DNA from: an uncultured Prevotella sp.
GTDB lineage: Bacteria; Bacteroidota; Bacteroidia; Bacteroidales; Bacteroidaceae
Reading direction: 5' to 3'
Length of the DNA: 59,785 bases
Assembly (NCBI GenBank): GCA_934256705.1
Contig: CAKQPF010000017.1
Span: 1-59,785, forward strand
Within the stretch, counting starts at the first letter, position 1. Each line of letters starts with the position of its first letter. The notes under the pieces were generated by a model that worked only from the letters and a program-made list of their open reading frames with translations, did no database searches and had not been told where the DNA came from. Both the position numbers and the translations under genes were made by a program. This document shows, one piece after another, positions 34,810 through 43,958 of this stretch.

Positions 34810-36063
34810 ATGATTACGTCACTATCAATGATAATGCCTCTCGCCGCAATAGTGGAAGAAGCGAAAGATTATGTCAATGGTCTTGATACCCTTTGGGTGC
34901 TCCTCGGAGCAATGTTGGTATTCTGGATGCAGCCAGGTTTCGCCCTTGTCGAAGCCGGACTGACACGCTCGAAGAACACTGCCAATATCCTTATGAAGAA
35001 CTTCTGCGACTTCATGTGCGGCACGTTGATATTCTGGATATTCGGTTTCTCCATCATGTATGGCACCGACCACGGCTTCTTCGGATGGAGCGGTTTCGGT
35101 TTCATCGGTACAGACTCCAACGTTCCTGCCGAAGCCACCTTCATGTTCCAGACAGTATTCTGCGCCACTGCAGCCACAATCGTTTCCGGTGCAATGGCTG
35201 AGCGCACCAAGTTCTCCATGTATTTTGTCTATTCCATCCTTATTTCCGCTATCATCTATCCTGTAGAAGGCCACTGGTCTTGGGGCGGAGGATGGCTCTC
35301 TGAGATGGGCTTCCACGACTTCGCGGGATCCACAGTGGTGCATCTCTGTGGCGGTGTACTTGCCCTTGCTGGTGCAATGGTGCTCGGTCCACGTATCGGT
35401 AAGTATGACAAGGACGGCAAGTCACGCGCTATCCCTGGTCACAACCTTGCCCTCTGCACCCTCGGTGTCTTCATCCTCTGGCTTGGATGGTTCGGTTTCA
35501 ACCCTTGTTCCACCGTCGCAGCTACAGGTTATGCTAACGCTGTAAGCATGTCACACGTATTCGTTACCACCAATATGGCAGCTGCAGTAGGTGGTCTTGC
35601 AGCCCTTGGCTACACATGGGTGGTAGATGGCAAACCATCACTCTCAATGCTCTGTAACGGTGTACTTGCAGGTCTCGTAGGTATTACTGCCGGTTGTGAC
35701 TGCGTAAGCATCGGTTCAAGTGCCATTATCGGTGCTGTTGTCAGCGTTGTAATGTGTCTCTCTGTATCCTTTATTGATAAGGTATGTAAGGTCGATGACC
35801 CTGTAGGTGCAGTCTCAGTGCATGGTGTCGGTGGTCTTCTTGGCACCATCCTTACCGGTGTCTTCTGCGACCCGTCCATCTCAGGTGTGGAATGCAGCGT
35901 CGGTGTGCAGGCTCTCGGAGCTGTAACAGTGGCTGCTTTCTCATTCGTAGTGGGCATGATTATCTTCCTTGCAATTAAATATACCCACGGTCTCCGTTGC
36001 GATAAGATCATCGAAGAGGAAGGTCTTGATATCTACGAGCACGGTGAGGCTTGCTACAACTAA
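34810..36063 (+). CDS. amtB: Ammonium transporter AmtB
   Basis: A 417-residue inner-membrane channel for ammonium with about 11 hydrophobic segments. The twin pore histidines are represented by GSTVVHLCGG and AVSVHGVGGLLGT; the Phe gate regions are FQTVFCAT and WFGFNPCST. I chose the ATG at 34810 because an AAAGGA site lies 8 bp upstream and the protein then begins with a hydrophobic MITSLSMIMPLAAIVEE. An in-frame ATG at 34765 would add 15 polar residues. Cotranscribed with glnK, the classical pair. Confidence 0.95.
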   Translation: MITSLSMIMPLAAIVEEAKDYVNGLDTLWVLLGAMLVFWMQPGFALVEAGLTRSKNTANILMKNFCDFMCGTLIFWIFGFSIMYGTDHGFFGWSGFGFIGTDSNVPAEATFMFQTVFCATAATIVSGAMAERTKFSMYFVYSILISAIIYPVEGHWSWGGGWLSEMGFHDFAGSTVVHLCGGVLALAGAMVLGPRIGKYDKDGKSRAIPGHNLALCTLGVFILWLGWFGFNPCSTVAATGYANAVSMSHVFVTTNMAAAVGGLAALGYTWVVDGKPSLSMLCNGVLAGLVGITAGCDCVSIGSSAIIGAVVSVVMCLSVSFIDKVCKVDDPVGAVSVHGVGGLLGTILTGVFCDPSISGVECSVGVQALGAVTVAAFSFVVGMIIFLAIKYTHGLRCDKIIEEEGLDIYEHGEACYN

Positions 36064-36109
36064 GCACGATAAGTTCTCCCTGCATTAAGGGAAATTGTTT
36101 TAATAAAGT

Positions 36110-36140
36110 TTTGTATATTTGAAAATTAGTAGTACTTTTG
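36110..36140 (+). promoter_or_regulatory. Promoter of the outer-membrane porin gene
   Basis: TTTG (36110-36113), 19 bp, then TACTTTTG (36133-36140). Short leader of about 25 nt to the ATG at 36171. The porin thus has its own promoter downstream of amtB. Confidence 0.7.
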
Positions 36141-36170
36141 CACTCATATCCAAATTTTTCAAAACCAGAT

Positions 36171-37367
36171 ATGAGTAAGAAAGTACTACTTTTTTGTGTC
36201 TTCCTGGCACCTGCTGTTTGCGCCAATGCTTCATCGGAAGCAGATGTTGAGCGTGAAAATACCGTGGAAAATGAGATTTTTACCAATGATGCCGAAGAGC
36301 CGGCGGGCTTTATCACCGAGTTGATAAACAATTCCCTCGCCTCCTCTCTTGCGCCTTCATCTGCTGACAAGCAGTTGGGACGCACGCTTACCGATTATGC
36401 TTCCGTGCCGAAGATTGGCGGTTACTTCATCGAGAAATTCGCCTACACCGACAAGGAAGGACAGAAGAACGGCAACAATGGATTCTCGCAGCGCCTTATC
36501 CGCTTCTATGTAGATGGAACGATACTCGGCGATTTCGCCTATCGCTTTCAGATGCAGACCAATAATGATAAGTTTCACATGAAGGATTTCTTCCTCGAAT
36601 GGAGGAAATACCCGGAGTTCAAGGTCAAGATAGGACAGTTCAAGCGTGCCTTCGGACTGGAAAACCCGATGAATCCGTGGGATGTCGGGGTAGGGGACTA
36701 CTCGCAGTTGACCAAGAAACTGACGGGTCACACTGACTATATCGGTGCTGAGAATGCCAGCAATGGCGGTCGTGACCAGGGCATTCAGGTGCAGGGCGAC
36801 CTCTTTCCTGTCCAGGATGGACACCGACTGCTGCATTATCAGATGATGGTAAGCAATGGTCAGGGGATAAATACCGGAGATGCTAACTCGCAGAAGGATG
36901 TCTCCGGCACACTGCAGTTGCAACCTGTGAAGGGCATTATGATAGGTGTATTCGGATGGACCGGCAATTTCACCGCCAATGGCATTACCGTAAATCGCAA
37001 CCGTTACGAGATTGTGGGCAGATATGAGAGGAATGACTGGTCGTTCCGTGCGGAGTATGCACATTCCACAGGTCATAAGATTTCCGATTACAATGGCGGA
37101 AACTGGAACGGCAATGCTCGCTCTGACGCTTGGTATGCCACTCTCGGCATTCCATGTAATTCATGGTTGAAGACCTGGCTAAAGTATGATGTTTATCGTG
37201 ATGACGCCTCATGGTCTTCCACAAAGAGCATCTACTCCGTCTGCCCTAATATCTGTCTGCACAGGAATTTGATGTTCCAGCCGCAGTTCAATTATGTCCA
37301 TGACCGCTCATTTGCTGGAAAAAGTGACTACTGCGAACTGTGGGTGGAGACCTATGTAAGATTCTAA
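36171..37367 (+). CDS. Outer-membrane porin of the phosphate-selective porin O/P type
   Basis: A 398-residue protein from the ATG at 36171. Signal peptide: MSKKVLLFCVFLAPAVCANA. The mature protein has a short acidic region, then a 16-strand-like barrel: IGGYFIEKFAYTDKEG, FRLIRFYVDGTILGDFAYRF-like strands, FKVKIGQFKRAFGLENP (typical of OprP/OprO-like porins), ending in Phe (YVRF), as usual for outer-membrane barrels. The in-frame ATG at 36138 overlaps the promoter and is unlikely. Substrate unknown; the place after glnK-amtB suggests a nitrogen-linked role. Confidence 0.85.
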   Translation: MSKKVLLFCVFLAPAVCANASSEADVERENTVENEIFTNDAEEPAGFITELINNSLASSLAPSSADKQLGRTLTDYASVPKIGGYFIEKFAYTDKEGQKNGNNGFSQRLIRFYVDGTILGDFAYRFQMQTNNDKFHMKDFFLEWRKYPEFKVKIGQFKRAFGLENPMNPWDVGVGDYSQLTKKLTGHTDYIGAENASNGGRDQGIQVQGDLFPVQDGHRLLHYQMMVSNGQGINTGDANSQKDVSGTLQLQPVKGIMIGVFGWTGNFTANGITVNRNRYEIVGRYERNDWSFRAEYAHSTGHKISDYNGGNWNGNARSDAWYATLGIPCNSWLKTWLKYDVYRDDASWSSTKSIYSVCPNICLHRNLMFQPQFNYVHDRSFAGKSDYCELWVETYVRF

Positions 37368-37368
37368 G

Positions 37369-38034
37369 ATGAAGAAGATAGCTACTTTCTGCTCGCCTTT
37401 GAAGTCCAAATTCGGCATTCCGAGGCAGAGCGGTATAGTCCCAGAGCTTGCTGGAACGATTCTCCTTGAGAAGGAATTTCGCTCCAAGGAGGCTGTGCGC
37501 GGACTGGAAGAGTTTGACTATCTGTGGATAATATGGGAGTTTTCCGCCAATCGTCACGCTGCCCGTGGTGTCACGGTGCGCCCGCCTCGTCTCGGTGGTA
37601 ATGAGCGTCTCGGTGTCTTTGCCACGCGTTCCCCGTTTCGTCCCAATCCTATCGGGCTCTCATGTGTCCGCATTTCCCGCATCGACTATGAGGCTTCTGA
37701 TGCTCCTGTCATTCATGTCCTTGGCGCTGACCTGATGGATGGCACGCCGATTCTCGACATAAAACCGTATGTTCCCTATGTTGATGCCCATCCTGAAGCA
37801 CGAGGTGGCTTCACAGACTCTACGCAATGGCACCCTCTCGAAGTCGTCATCCCCGATGAAGTGTCAGCCCTCATGACGCAGAATCAGCAGAACAACCTCC
37901 GTGGAGTACTCTCTCAGGACCCTCGTCCGCAATATCACGACGACCCGACCCGCATCTATGGCATGCCTTTCGCCGATTGGGATGTCAAGTTCAAGGTGAA
38001 AGACGGCGTTCTCACCGTCGTCTCTTTTGACTAA
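37369..38034 (+). CDS. trmO: tRNA (t6A37) methyltransferase TrmO
   Basis: This 221-residue protein of the TsaA/YaeB family N6-methylates threonylcarbamoyl-adenosine 37 in some threonine tRNAs, using S-adenosylmethionine. Motifs: GIPRQSGIVPEL, LEEFDYLWIIWEFS, and the signature RLGVFATRSPFRPNPIGLS. The C-terminal region has ILDIKPYVPYVD. It starts 1 bp after the porin stop, so it is probably cotranscribed with it by position. Length is normal. Confidence 0.93.
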   Translation: MKKIATFCSPLKSKFGIPRQSGIVPELAGTILLEKEFRSKEAVRGLEEFDYLWIIWEFSANRHAARGVTVRPPRLGGNERLGVFATRSPFRPNPIGLSCVRISRIDYEASDAPVIHVLGADLMDGTPILDIKPYVPYVDAHPEARGGFTDSTQWHPLEVVIPDEVSALMTQNQQNNLRGVLSQDPRPQYHDDPTRIYGMPFADWDVKFKVKDGVLTVVSFD

Positions 38035-38105
38035 AATGAAGAATAAGACCCCCTCTTATCCCCCTGTAAGGGGGAGGCTATATACGTTCTACGGCTTGCG
38101 GTTTC

Positions 38106-38207
38106 CCAATTGCGTTAGCGCGATTTTTCACTTTTCACTTTTCACTTTTCGTTTTTCACTAAAGAATAATCCCCAATTGCGTTAGCGCGATTTTTCACTT
38201 TTCACTC
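38106..38207 (-). repeat. Two inverted AAAAGTG / GCGTTAGCGCG repeats
   Basis: 'aattgcgttagcgcgattttt' followed by CACTTTT units occurs twice (38106-38160 and 38174-38207). The sequence complements the array ends at 5434-5485 and 56494-56556. A C-rich 'ccccctcttatccccctgta' precedes it near 38049. Confidence 0.75.
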
Positions 38208-38217
38208 CATAAGAAAG

Positions 38218-38265
38218 AAAGCCCCCTGCAATCCGCCACATTACCAGCGGATACAGGGGGCTTTT
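38218..38265. terminator. Terminator at the convergent trmO-clpB junction
   Basis: AAAGCCCCCTG pairs with CAGGGGGCTTT. The loop holds a CCGC..GCGG stem of the type seen at 41178, 43873 and 45731. T or A runs on both sides let it act in both directions. Confidence 0.85.
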
Positions 38266-38269
38266 CCCA

Positions 38270-40876
38270 TTAGTTCTTGAATCGTATGTTTCCATCATTG
38301 TCGGCATCCACGATGATTTCACGCTCTCTCGTCACTTCGCCGTTAAGCAATGACTTGCTGAGAGCATTGAGCACATCCCTCTGGATGGCCCTCTTGACAG
38401 GACGGGCACCAAACTCCGGGTCGAAACCGGCTTGGGCAAGAGCGTCGATAGCCTTGTCTGTCACCTTCAAGGTGAAGCCCTGCTGTGAGAGCATCTTGCT
38501 TACGGAGTTCATCTGCAGACGAACTACACCAGCGATTTCTTCCTTGGTCAGAGGGGTGAACATTATCGTCTCGTCGATACGGTTGAGGAATTCAGGACGT
38601 ATAGTCTGCTTGAGCATCACCATGAGTTTCTGCTTCAATCCCTCAAGGGTCTTCTCGCGTGCAGCAGCATCCTCGCTGTTCATCTTGCCAATCTCTTCCT
38701 GGATGAGGTGACTGCCAAGGTTACTTGTCATGATTATGATGGTGTTGCGGAAGTTTACTGTCCTTCCCTTTGAGTCGGTAAGACGACCGTCGTCAAGCAC
38801 TTGCAGCAGGATGTTGAACACATCCGGATGCGCTTTCTCTATCTCATCGAAGAGAACTACGGAGTATGGCTTGCGGCGAACAGCCTCAGTCAACTGACCA
38901 CCTTCATCATAACCAACGTATCCCGGAGGCGCTCCAATGAGACGGGTCACGCTGAATTTCTCCTGATATTCGCTCATGTCTATTCGCGTCATCATCGTCT
39001 CATCGTTGAAAAGGTAGTCGGCGAGTGCCTTCGCAAGCTCAGTCTTACCTACACCGGTAGTACCGAGGAAGATAAAGGAAGCTATAGGGCGCTTAGGATC
39101 CTGCAGTCCTGCACGTGAACGGCGCACAGCATCGCTGACGGCGGTAATGGCTTCTTCCTGTCCGATGACCCTCTTGTGGAGTTCATCCTCCAGATGGAGC
39201 AGTTTCTCACGCTCGCTCTGCATCATCCTTGATACCGGGATTCCGGTCCAGCGGCTTACTACCTCAGCGATATCATCCTCTGTTACCTCCTCCTTTACCA
39301 TGCTTTCAGCACCCTGTACGGAGTGCAGCTGGCTCTGTATCTGGTCGATTTCATCCTGCAAAGCCTTCAGTTTGCCATATCGTATCTCGGCCACTTTGCC
39401 ATAGTTGCCTTCACGCTCGGCACGTTCTGCCTCGAATTTCAGGCTTTCTATCTGCTGCTTGTTCTGCTGAATCTTGTTGACGAGTTCCTTCTCGCGCTGC
39501 CATTTTGACTTGTATTCGCTCACCTCTTGCTGGAGTTCGGCGATGTCCTTGTTCAGTTGGGCGAGTTTTTCCTCGTCATTCTCACGCTTGATGGCTTCAC
39601 GCTCGATCTCAAGTTGTGCGAGACGACGTGTCTTCTCATCGAGCTCCTCTGGCAGGGAGTCACGCTCCATACGCAGCTTTGCAGCGGCTTCATCCATCAG
39701 GTCGATGGCTTTATCCGGAAGGAAACGGTCTGAGATGTAACGCTCGGACAACTTGACAGCTGCTATGCACGCATCATCCTGGATACGAACACGGTGGTGG
39801 TTCTCGTAGCGCTCTTTCAGACCACGGAGTATGGAGATGGCACTCATCTCGTCAGGCTCGTCCACCATGACGGTCTGGAATCGGCGTTCCAATGCCTTGT
39901 CCTTCTCGAAATACTTCTGGTATTCGTTCAGTGTGGTGGCACCGATGGCACGAAGTTCGCCACGGGCGAGTGCTGGCTTGAGGATGTTTGCGGCATCCAT
40001 TGCACCTTCTCCACCGCCGGCTCCTACGAGAGTGTGGATCTCATCGATGAAGAGGATGATTCTGCCGTCGGCTCCGGTGACTTCTGAGATGACGCTCTTC
40101 AGTCTTTCCTCGAATTCACCTTTGTATTTCGCACCGGCTACCAGTGCTCCCATGTCAAGGGAGTAGAGTATCTTGTCCTTCAGATTCTCAGGTACATCGC
40201 CACGAACTATACGCTGTGCCAAGCCTTCCACGATGGCTGTCTTACCTGTACCAGGCTCACCGATGAGGATAGGGTTGTTCTTCGTACGGCGTGAAAGTAT
40301 CTGGAGCACACGGCGTATCTCGTCATCACGTCCGATTACAGGGTCCAGTTTTCCTGCTCTTGCATCGGCTATGAGGTTTTTGGCGTATTTCTCCAGTGAG
40401 CGGTAGTTATCGTCTGCTGACTGTGACTTCACGTTTTTGCCCTGACGCAGTTCGCGGATTGCTGCCGTCACGTTCTGCTTTGTCAGTCCGGCATCCTTCA
40501 GTATTCTGCTTGCTGTGCTGTTTACGTCAAGCAATGCGAGGAAGAATGTCTCCACGCTGACGTATTCATCTCCCATCTCCTGTGCGAGGGCTTCGGCACG
40601 CATCACTACCTGGTTGGCTTCATTGCTGAGATATGACTGACCGTTTCCTCCAGATACGCGTGGCAGATGGCTGATTTCGCTCTCTGTCACCTGTGCTATG
40701 TGCTGCACGTTTACCCCCTGTTTCTGTAAGAGAAAGCCCACTACGTCCTGTGCTTTCTCTATCATTGCACGGAGAAAATGTATTGGCTCGATGGTCTGCT
40801 GACCGCCTCGCTGTGCTCCGTTTGCGGCTTCTTGAACCACTTCCTGAGCTTTAATCGTAAATTTGTCGAAATTCAT
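38270..40876 (-). CDS. clpB: ATP-dependent disaggregase ClpB
   Basis: An 868-residue Hsp100 chaperone that rescues aggregated proteins with DnaK. Domains in order: N-terminal Clp repeats (1-150); AAA-1 with Walker A GEPGTGKT near 205; a coiled-coil middle domain (about 405-530; REKELVNKIQQNKQQIESL), which separates ClpB from ClpA and ClpC; AAA-2 with GTTGVGKT near 610; and a small C-terminal domain (GARPVKRAIQRDVLNALSK). It is monocistronic and probably heat-induced, but I cannot see a clear heat-shock operator upstream. Confidence 0.98.
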   Translation of the reverse strand: MNFDKFTIKAQEVVQEAANGAQRGGQQTIEPIHFLRAMIEKAQDVVGFLLQKQGVNVQHIAQVTESEISHLPRVSGGNGQSYLSNEANQVVMRAEALAQEMGDEYVSVETFFLALLDVNSTASRILKDAGLTKQNVTAAIRELRQGKNVKSQSADDNYRSLEKYAKNLIADARAGKLDPVIGRDDEIRRVLQILSRRTKNNPILIGEPGTGKTAIVEGLAQRIVRGDVPENLKDKILYSLDMGALVAGAKYKGEFEERLKSVISEVTGADGRIILFIDEIHTLVGAGGGEGAMDAANILKPALARGELRAIGATTLNEYQKYFEKDKALERRFQTVMVDEPDEMSAISILRGLKERYENHHRVRIQDDACIAAVKLSERYISDRFLPDKAIDLMDEAAAKLRMERDSLPEELDEKTRRLAQLEIEREAIKRENDEEKLAQLNKDIAELQQEVSEYKSKWQREKELVNKIQQNKQQIESLKFEAERAEREGNYGKVAEIRYGKLKALQDEIDQIQSQLHSVQGAESMVKEEVTEDDIAEVVSRWTGIPVSRMMQSEREKLLHLEDELHKRVIGQEEAITAVSDAVRRSRAGLQDPKRPIASFIFLGTTGVGKTELAKALADYLFNDETMMTRIDMSEYQEKFSVTRLIGAPPGYVGYDEGGQLTEAVRRKPYSVVLFDEIEKAHPDVFNILLQVLDDGRLTDSKGRTVNFRNTIIIMTSNLGSHLIQEEIGKMNSEDAAAREKTLEGLKQKLMVMLKQTIRPEFLNRIDETIMFTPLTKEEIAGVVRLQMNSVSKMLSQQGFTLKVTDKAIDALAQAGFDPEFGARPVKRAIQRDVLNALSKSLLNGEVTREREIIVDADNDGNIRFKN

Positions 40877-41296
40877 ATTATTTCCTCCTATTTTTTGTTG
40901 TTTGTTATCTTTATTGTTGTTGTTTGTATTCTTTGCTATAGTAGCAAGTTTTTGTGGCTTGTTTCAGCTTGCCATTATTGGTTCGCTTTCCGTTATTCCC
41001 ATTCTCAAACCATGTGCCTTTCGTTATTCCTCTGTCATTCTGTCTGTTTGCTGTGACATTCTGACATAAAATAGAAAATAAACGGACCTGCAACTCCATC
41101 CCGCGTCAGCGCAATTCTTCACTTTTCACTCTTCACAAAGAAGTGTAACTCGCATTCTTCATTTCAAAAAAGCCACCGTGTCCGCCGCGTTACCGGCGGA
41201 TATCTCAAAAAAAATCCTGCCCCAAATGAACTAATCTCCCCATTCCGGCGTTATAATAGAAGAAGGAGGCAATTACAAAGAACCACAACTATAACT
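40877..41296. other. Spacer with short repeats between clpB and the flippase gene
   Basis: No gene seen. It carries a CAGCGCAATTCTTCACTTTTCAC-type array (41106-41163), and 'gtgtccgccgcgttaccggc' with its closing GGCGGATAT (41178-41204), a hairpin recurring at 43873 and 45731. A purine-rich 'agaagaaggaggcaa' lies just before the flippase gene. Confidence 0.6.
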
Positions 41297-42736
41297 ATGA
41301 ATAAAGAAAGCAGTTACCGACATATACTAAAATACACCAGTCTCTTCGGGGGTGTTCAGGGTTTGAACATTCTCATAGGACTCGTGCGCAATAAGGTGAT
41401 TGCGATCCTTCTTGGTCCCCTCGGCGTGGGTCTTATCTCCATCTACAACACTGCCGTCACTTTCCTGCAGAATTCCACCAACTTCGGATTGCAGATGAGC
41501 GGTGTCCGCGAAATATCCCAAGCCATCGATTCCGGTGATGAAGCGGAGACAATAAGGCACATCGCCCTTCTGCGTTCATGGAGCATACTGGTTGCCATCC
41601 TCGGTGCAGCCATCTGTCTTTTCTCATGCGGCATACTCAGCCAGTGGGCTTTCTCGTCCTATGAATATACTGGTCAGTTCGCCTGTCTCTCCATTGTCGT
41701 GGCGTTGACAGCCATTGCCGGTGGCGAAACTGCTATATTGAAAGCTAGTCGCCGACTGAAAGAACTGGCTAAGACGAGTGTTCTCGGTGTCCTTGCTGCT
41801 CTGTTGGTTTCTGTTCCCATTTTCCTGAAATGGAGTTACGACGGCATCATTCCGTCCATCATCTTGATATGTATCATTCAGATGGTTCTCGCATCGTGGT
41901 ATTCCTATCGATATTATCCTCCGCATTTCCTCACTACATGGAAGCAACTGCGTGAAGGCAAGAAGATGATATCTGTCGGAACCGCTTTTGTCCTTGCAGG
42001 TGTCCTCGGCAGTGGCGCTGAGTTCGCTGTGCGTGCTTACCTCAGTGATATGTCTGTCTCGCTCGCAGGTCTCTATAATGCCGGATATATGATTACCATG
42101 ACATACGCTGGAATGGTCTTTGCAGCAATGGAGACGGATTATTATCCTCATCTGTCTGCCGTTTGCCACGATACTGTAAAGATGAATGGCGCTGTCAACC
42201 GTCAGATAGAGGTGTCATTGATGCTCATTGCTCCTATGCTTGTGGCTCTGATGTTCTGTCTGAAGGTCCTCATTCCGCTGCTCTTCAGTGGCAAGTTCCT
42301 CCCTGTCATAGGCATGACGCAGATTGCTGTACTTGCCATGTATTCCCGTGCGCTGAGCCTTCCGGTGTCTTATATCCTCCTTGCAAAAGGCGATTCCAAG
42401 TCCTATCTCCTGATGGAGACGGTATATGATGTTCTCATCGTGGTCTCCGTGGTGTTCGGTTACACCAACTGGGGACTGGAAGGCACTGGTATTGCCCTCG
42501 TCATCACGTCCTTCCTGCATTGTGTCTGCGTGATATGCTATTGCATGTTGAGGTTTGGTCTCGACATCAAGTCCTCCCTGATGCGTAATCTTCTGCTTCA
42601 GTTCATCATTGCTATTGTCTCCTTGATGATAGTGAGAAATGTCGATGCGTTCCTCTATTGGTTCGCCGCTTGCCTCGCATTCGCCCTCAGTTCGCTCCTG
42701 TCCTGGGATATGTATAACAAGACCATAAGGAGATAA
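41297..42736 (+). CDS. O-antigen / polysaccharide flippase
   Basis: A 479-residue inner-membrane protein with about 12-14 hydrophobic segments, of the MATE-like polysaccharide transporter fold (Wzx family). N-terminal KYTSLFGGVQGLNILIGLVR followed by NKVIAILLGPLGVGLISIY is typical. It moves lipid-linked sugar repeat units across the membrane. A glycosyltransferase gene follows 45 bp later, but no full surface polysaccharide cluster (no polymerase, no sugar-nucleotide genes) is present in the window. Confidence 0.9.
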   Translation: MNKESSYRHILKYTSLFGGVQGLNILIGLVRNKVIAILLGPLGVGLISIYNTAVTFLQNSTNFGLQMSGVREISQAIDSGDEAETIRHIALLRSWSILVAILGAAICLFSCGILSQWAFSSYEYTGQFACLSIVVALTAIAGGETAILKASRRLKELAKTSVLGVLAALLVSVPIFLKWSYDGIIPSIILICIIQMVLASWYSYRYYPPHFLTTWKQLREGKKMISVGTAFVLAGVLGSGAEFAVRAYLSDMSVSLAGLYNAGYMITMTYAGMVFAAMETDYYPHLSAVCHDTVKMNGAVNRQIEVSLMLIAPMLVALMFCLKVLIPLLFSGKFLPVIGMTQIAVLAMYSRALSLPVSYILLAKGDSKSYLLMETVYDVLIVVSVVFGYTNWGLEGTGIALVITSFLHCVCVICYCMLRFGLDIKSSLMRNLLLQFIIAIVSLMIVRNVDAFLYWFAACLAFALSSLLSWDMYNKTIRR

Positions 42737-42781
42737 AGGTGGCTTTGACTTGCTTCTTTCCCTCTGATAAATCCCGAAATA

Positions 42782-43783
42782 ATGAAAGTATCCATCTTAG
42801 TAGCTATATATAATGCCGAGCGAACCTTGTCACGTTGTCTTGATTCGCTCCTTTCCCAGACCCACACCGATCTGGAAATCATCTGCATAGACGATGCTTC
42901 CACCGACCGTTCTGCATCCATTGTCTCCGATTATGCCAGTCGTGACAATCGCATTGTCTTCCTCCAAAATGCCACAAACCAAGGTCCTGCCGTAGCGAGA
43001 AACAAGGGATTGGAAGTCGCTACCGGCGATATAATAGGCTTTCTCGACAGTGATGACTGGTATGCTCCTGACACTGTTGCCCGCCTTGTGAAGGTGTTCC
43101 GCGAACATGACGATGCTGACAGTGTCCTGTATCGCTGTATTCACGTGGATGAAGAGGGTAGGGAAGGTGACTATCAGGGCATTTCCTTCGATTCGATGCC
43201 TGGAAAAGAGGCGTTCCGTGAGTCCCTCACATGGAATATCCACGGAGTATATGCTGCGAGAAAAGCACTCTTCCAGCAGTGTCCTTACGATGCTTCCCGT
43301 CGCCATTTCAGCGATGACAACACCACGCGCATACATTATTATCTCTCAAGGAGGGTGTATCAGTCGGATGCTCCTTATTATTATTACACTAATCCTCAGT
43401 CCATCAGCCACCAGGTTTCTGTCAGTAGGATGGATTATCTCGCCGCTACCGCAAGCATGAAGCGTCAGCTACTCTCTCTCGGTTGTGAGCGTTCTATTCT
43501 TAGTGACTATGAAGATGTCAGATTGTTGGTGCTCGTGGATTGCTATTTCTTTTATTATCAGTATCGTAGCCACTTCTCTAAAGCGGAGCGACGCTACTGT
43601 CTTTCCGAACTTCACACTGCGTGGCAGAGCATTGATTCCTCTCTTCTTTCTCCTTCTCTTGTCCGCAAGTTCGGCTATAATCCATGTCCCCGTCATTGGT
43701 TTCTCTTCCGTCTTCAGGAGGAGTCATATTTTTTTCTCCGTCACATTTTCCGTTATTTTATTTGCCAAATAAAAGGAAAATGA
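42782..43783 (+). CDS. Family 2 glycosyltransferase
   Basis: A 333-residue GT-A glycosyltransferase. The N-terminus has VSILVAIYNAERTLSRCLDS, then EIICIDDASTDRS, GPAVARNKGLE and FLDSDDWY, whose Asp residues bind the metal and sugar nucleotide. The rest is a less conserved acceptor region ending in a basic tail. Cytosolic face of the membrane. Cotranscribed with the flippase, so it likely adds a sugar to the unit that the flippase exports. Sugar and acceptor are unknown. Confidence 0.92.
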   Translation: MKVSILVAIYNAERTLSRCLDSLLSQTHTDLEIICIDDASTDRSASIVSDYASRDNRIVFLQNATNQGPAVARNKGLEVATGDIIGFLDSDDWYAPDTVARLVKVFREHDDADSVLYRCIHVDEEGREGDYQGISFDSMPGKEAFRESLTWNIHGVYAARKALFQQCPYDASRRHFSDDNTTRIHYYLSRRVYQSDAPYYYYTNPQSISHQVSVSRMDYLAATASMKRQLLSLGCERSILSDYEDVRLLVLVDCYFFYYQYRSHFSKAERRYCLSELHTAWQSIDSSLLSPSLVRKFGYNPCPRHWFLFRLQEESYFFLRHIFRYFICQIKGK

Positions 43784-43792
43784 TTACTTTTG
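43761..43792 (+). promoter_or_regulatory. Promoter of the M64 peptidase gene, inside the end of the glycosyltransferase gene
   Basis: TTTG (43761-43764), 20 bp, then TACTTTTG (43785-43792). It overlaps the glycosyltransferase stop codon. The predicted leader is about 160 nt and holds the GTGTCGGCGG...CCGCCGAT hairpin (43873-43900). Confidence 0.65.
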
Positions 43793-43872
43793 CCATCTCA
43801 TAGCGCAGTGCTCCACATCCGTCAGCCCCAGTGACGCCGGCATTTTGTGCAGTGCTCCCTATCCATCAGCCA

Positions 43873-43900
43873 CTGTGTCGGCGGCGTTACCCGCCGATAT
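43873..43900 (+). repeat. GGCGG/CCGCC palindromic intergenic repeat
   Basis: 'ctgtgtcggcggcgttaccc' continues to gccgatat, forming a GC-rich stem with a GTTAC-type loop. Variants lie at 41178-41204, 45731-45756 and inside the terminator at 38218. Confidence 0.65.
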
Positions 43901-43958
43901 GCATCGCTGTGCCATGCCGATATCCACCCCATAATCCCCCAATAAGAAAGAAAAAGAA

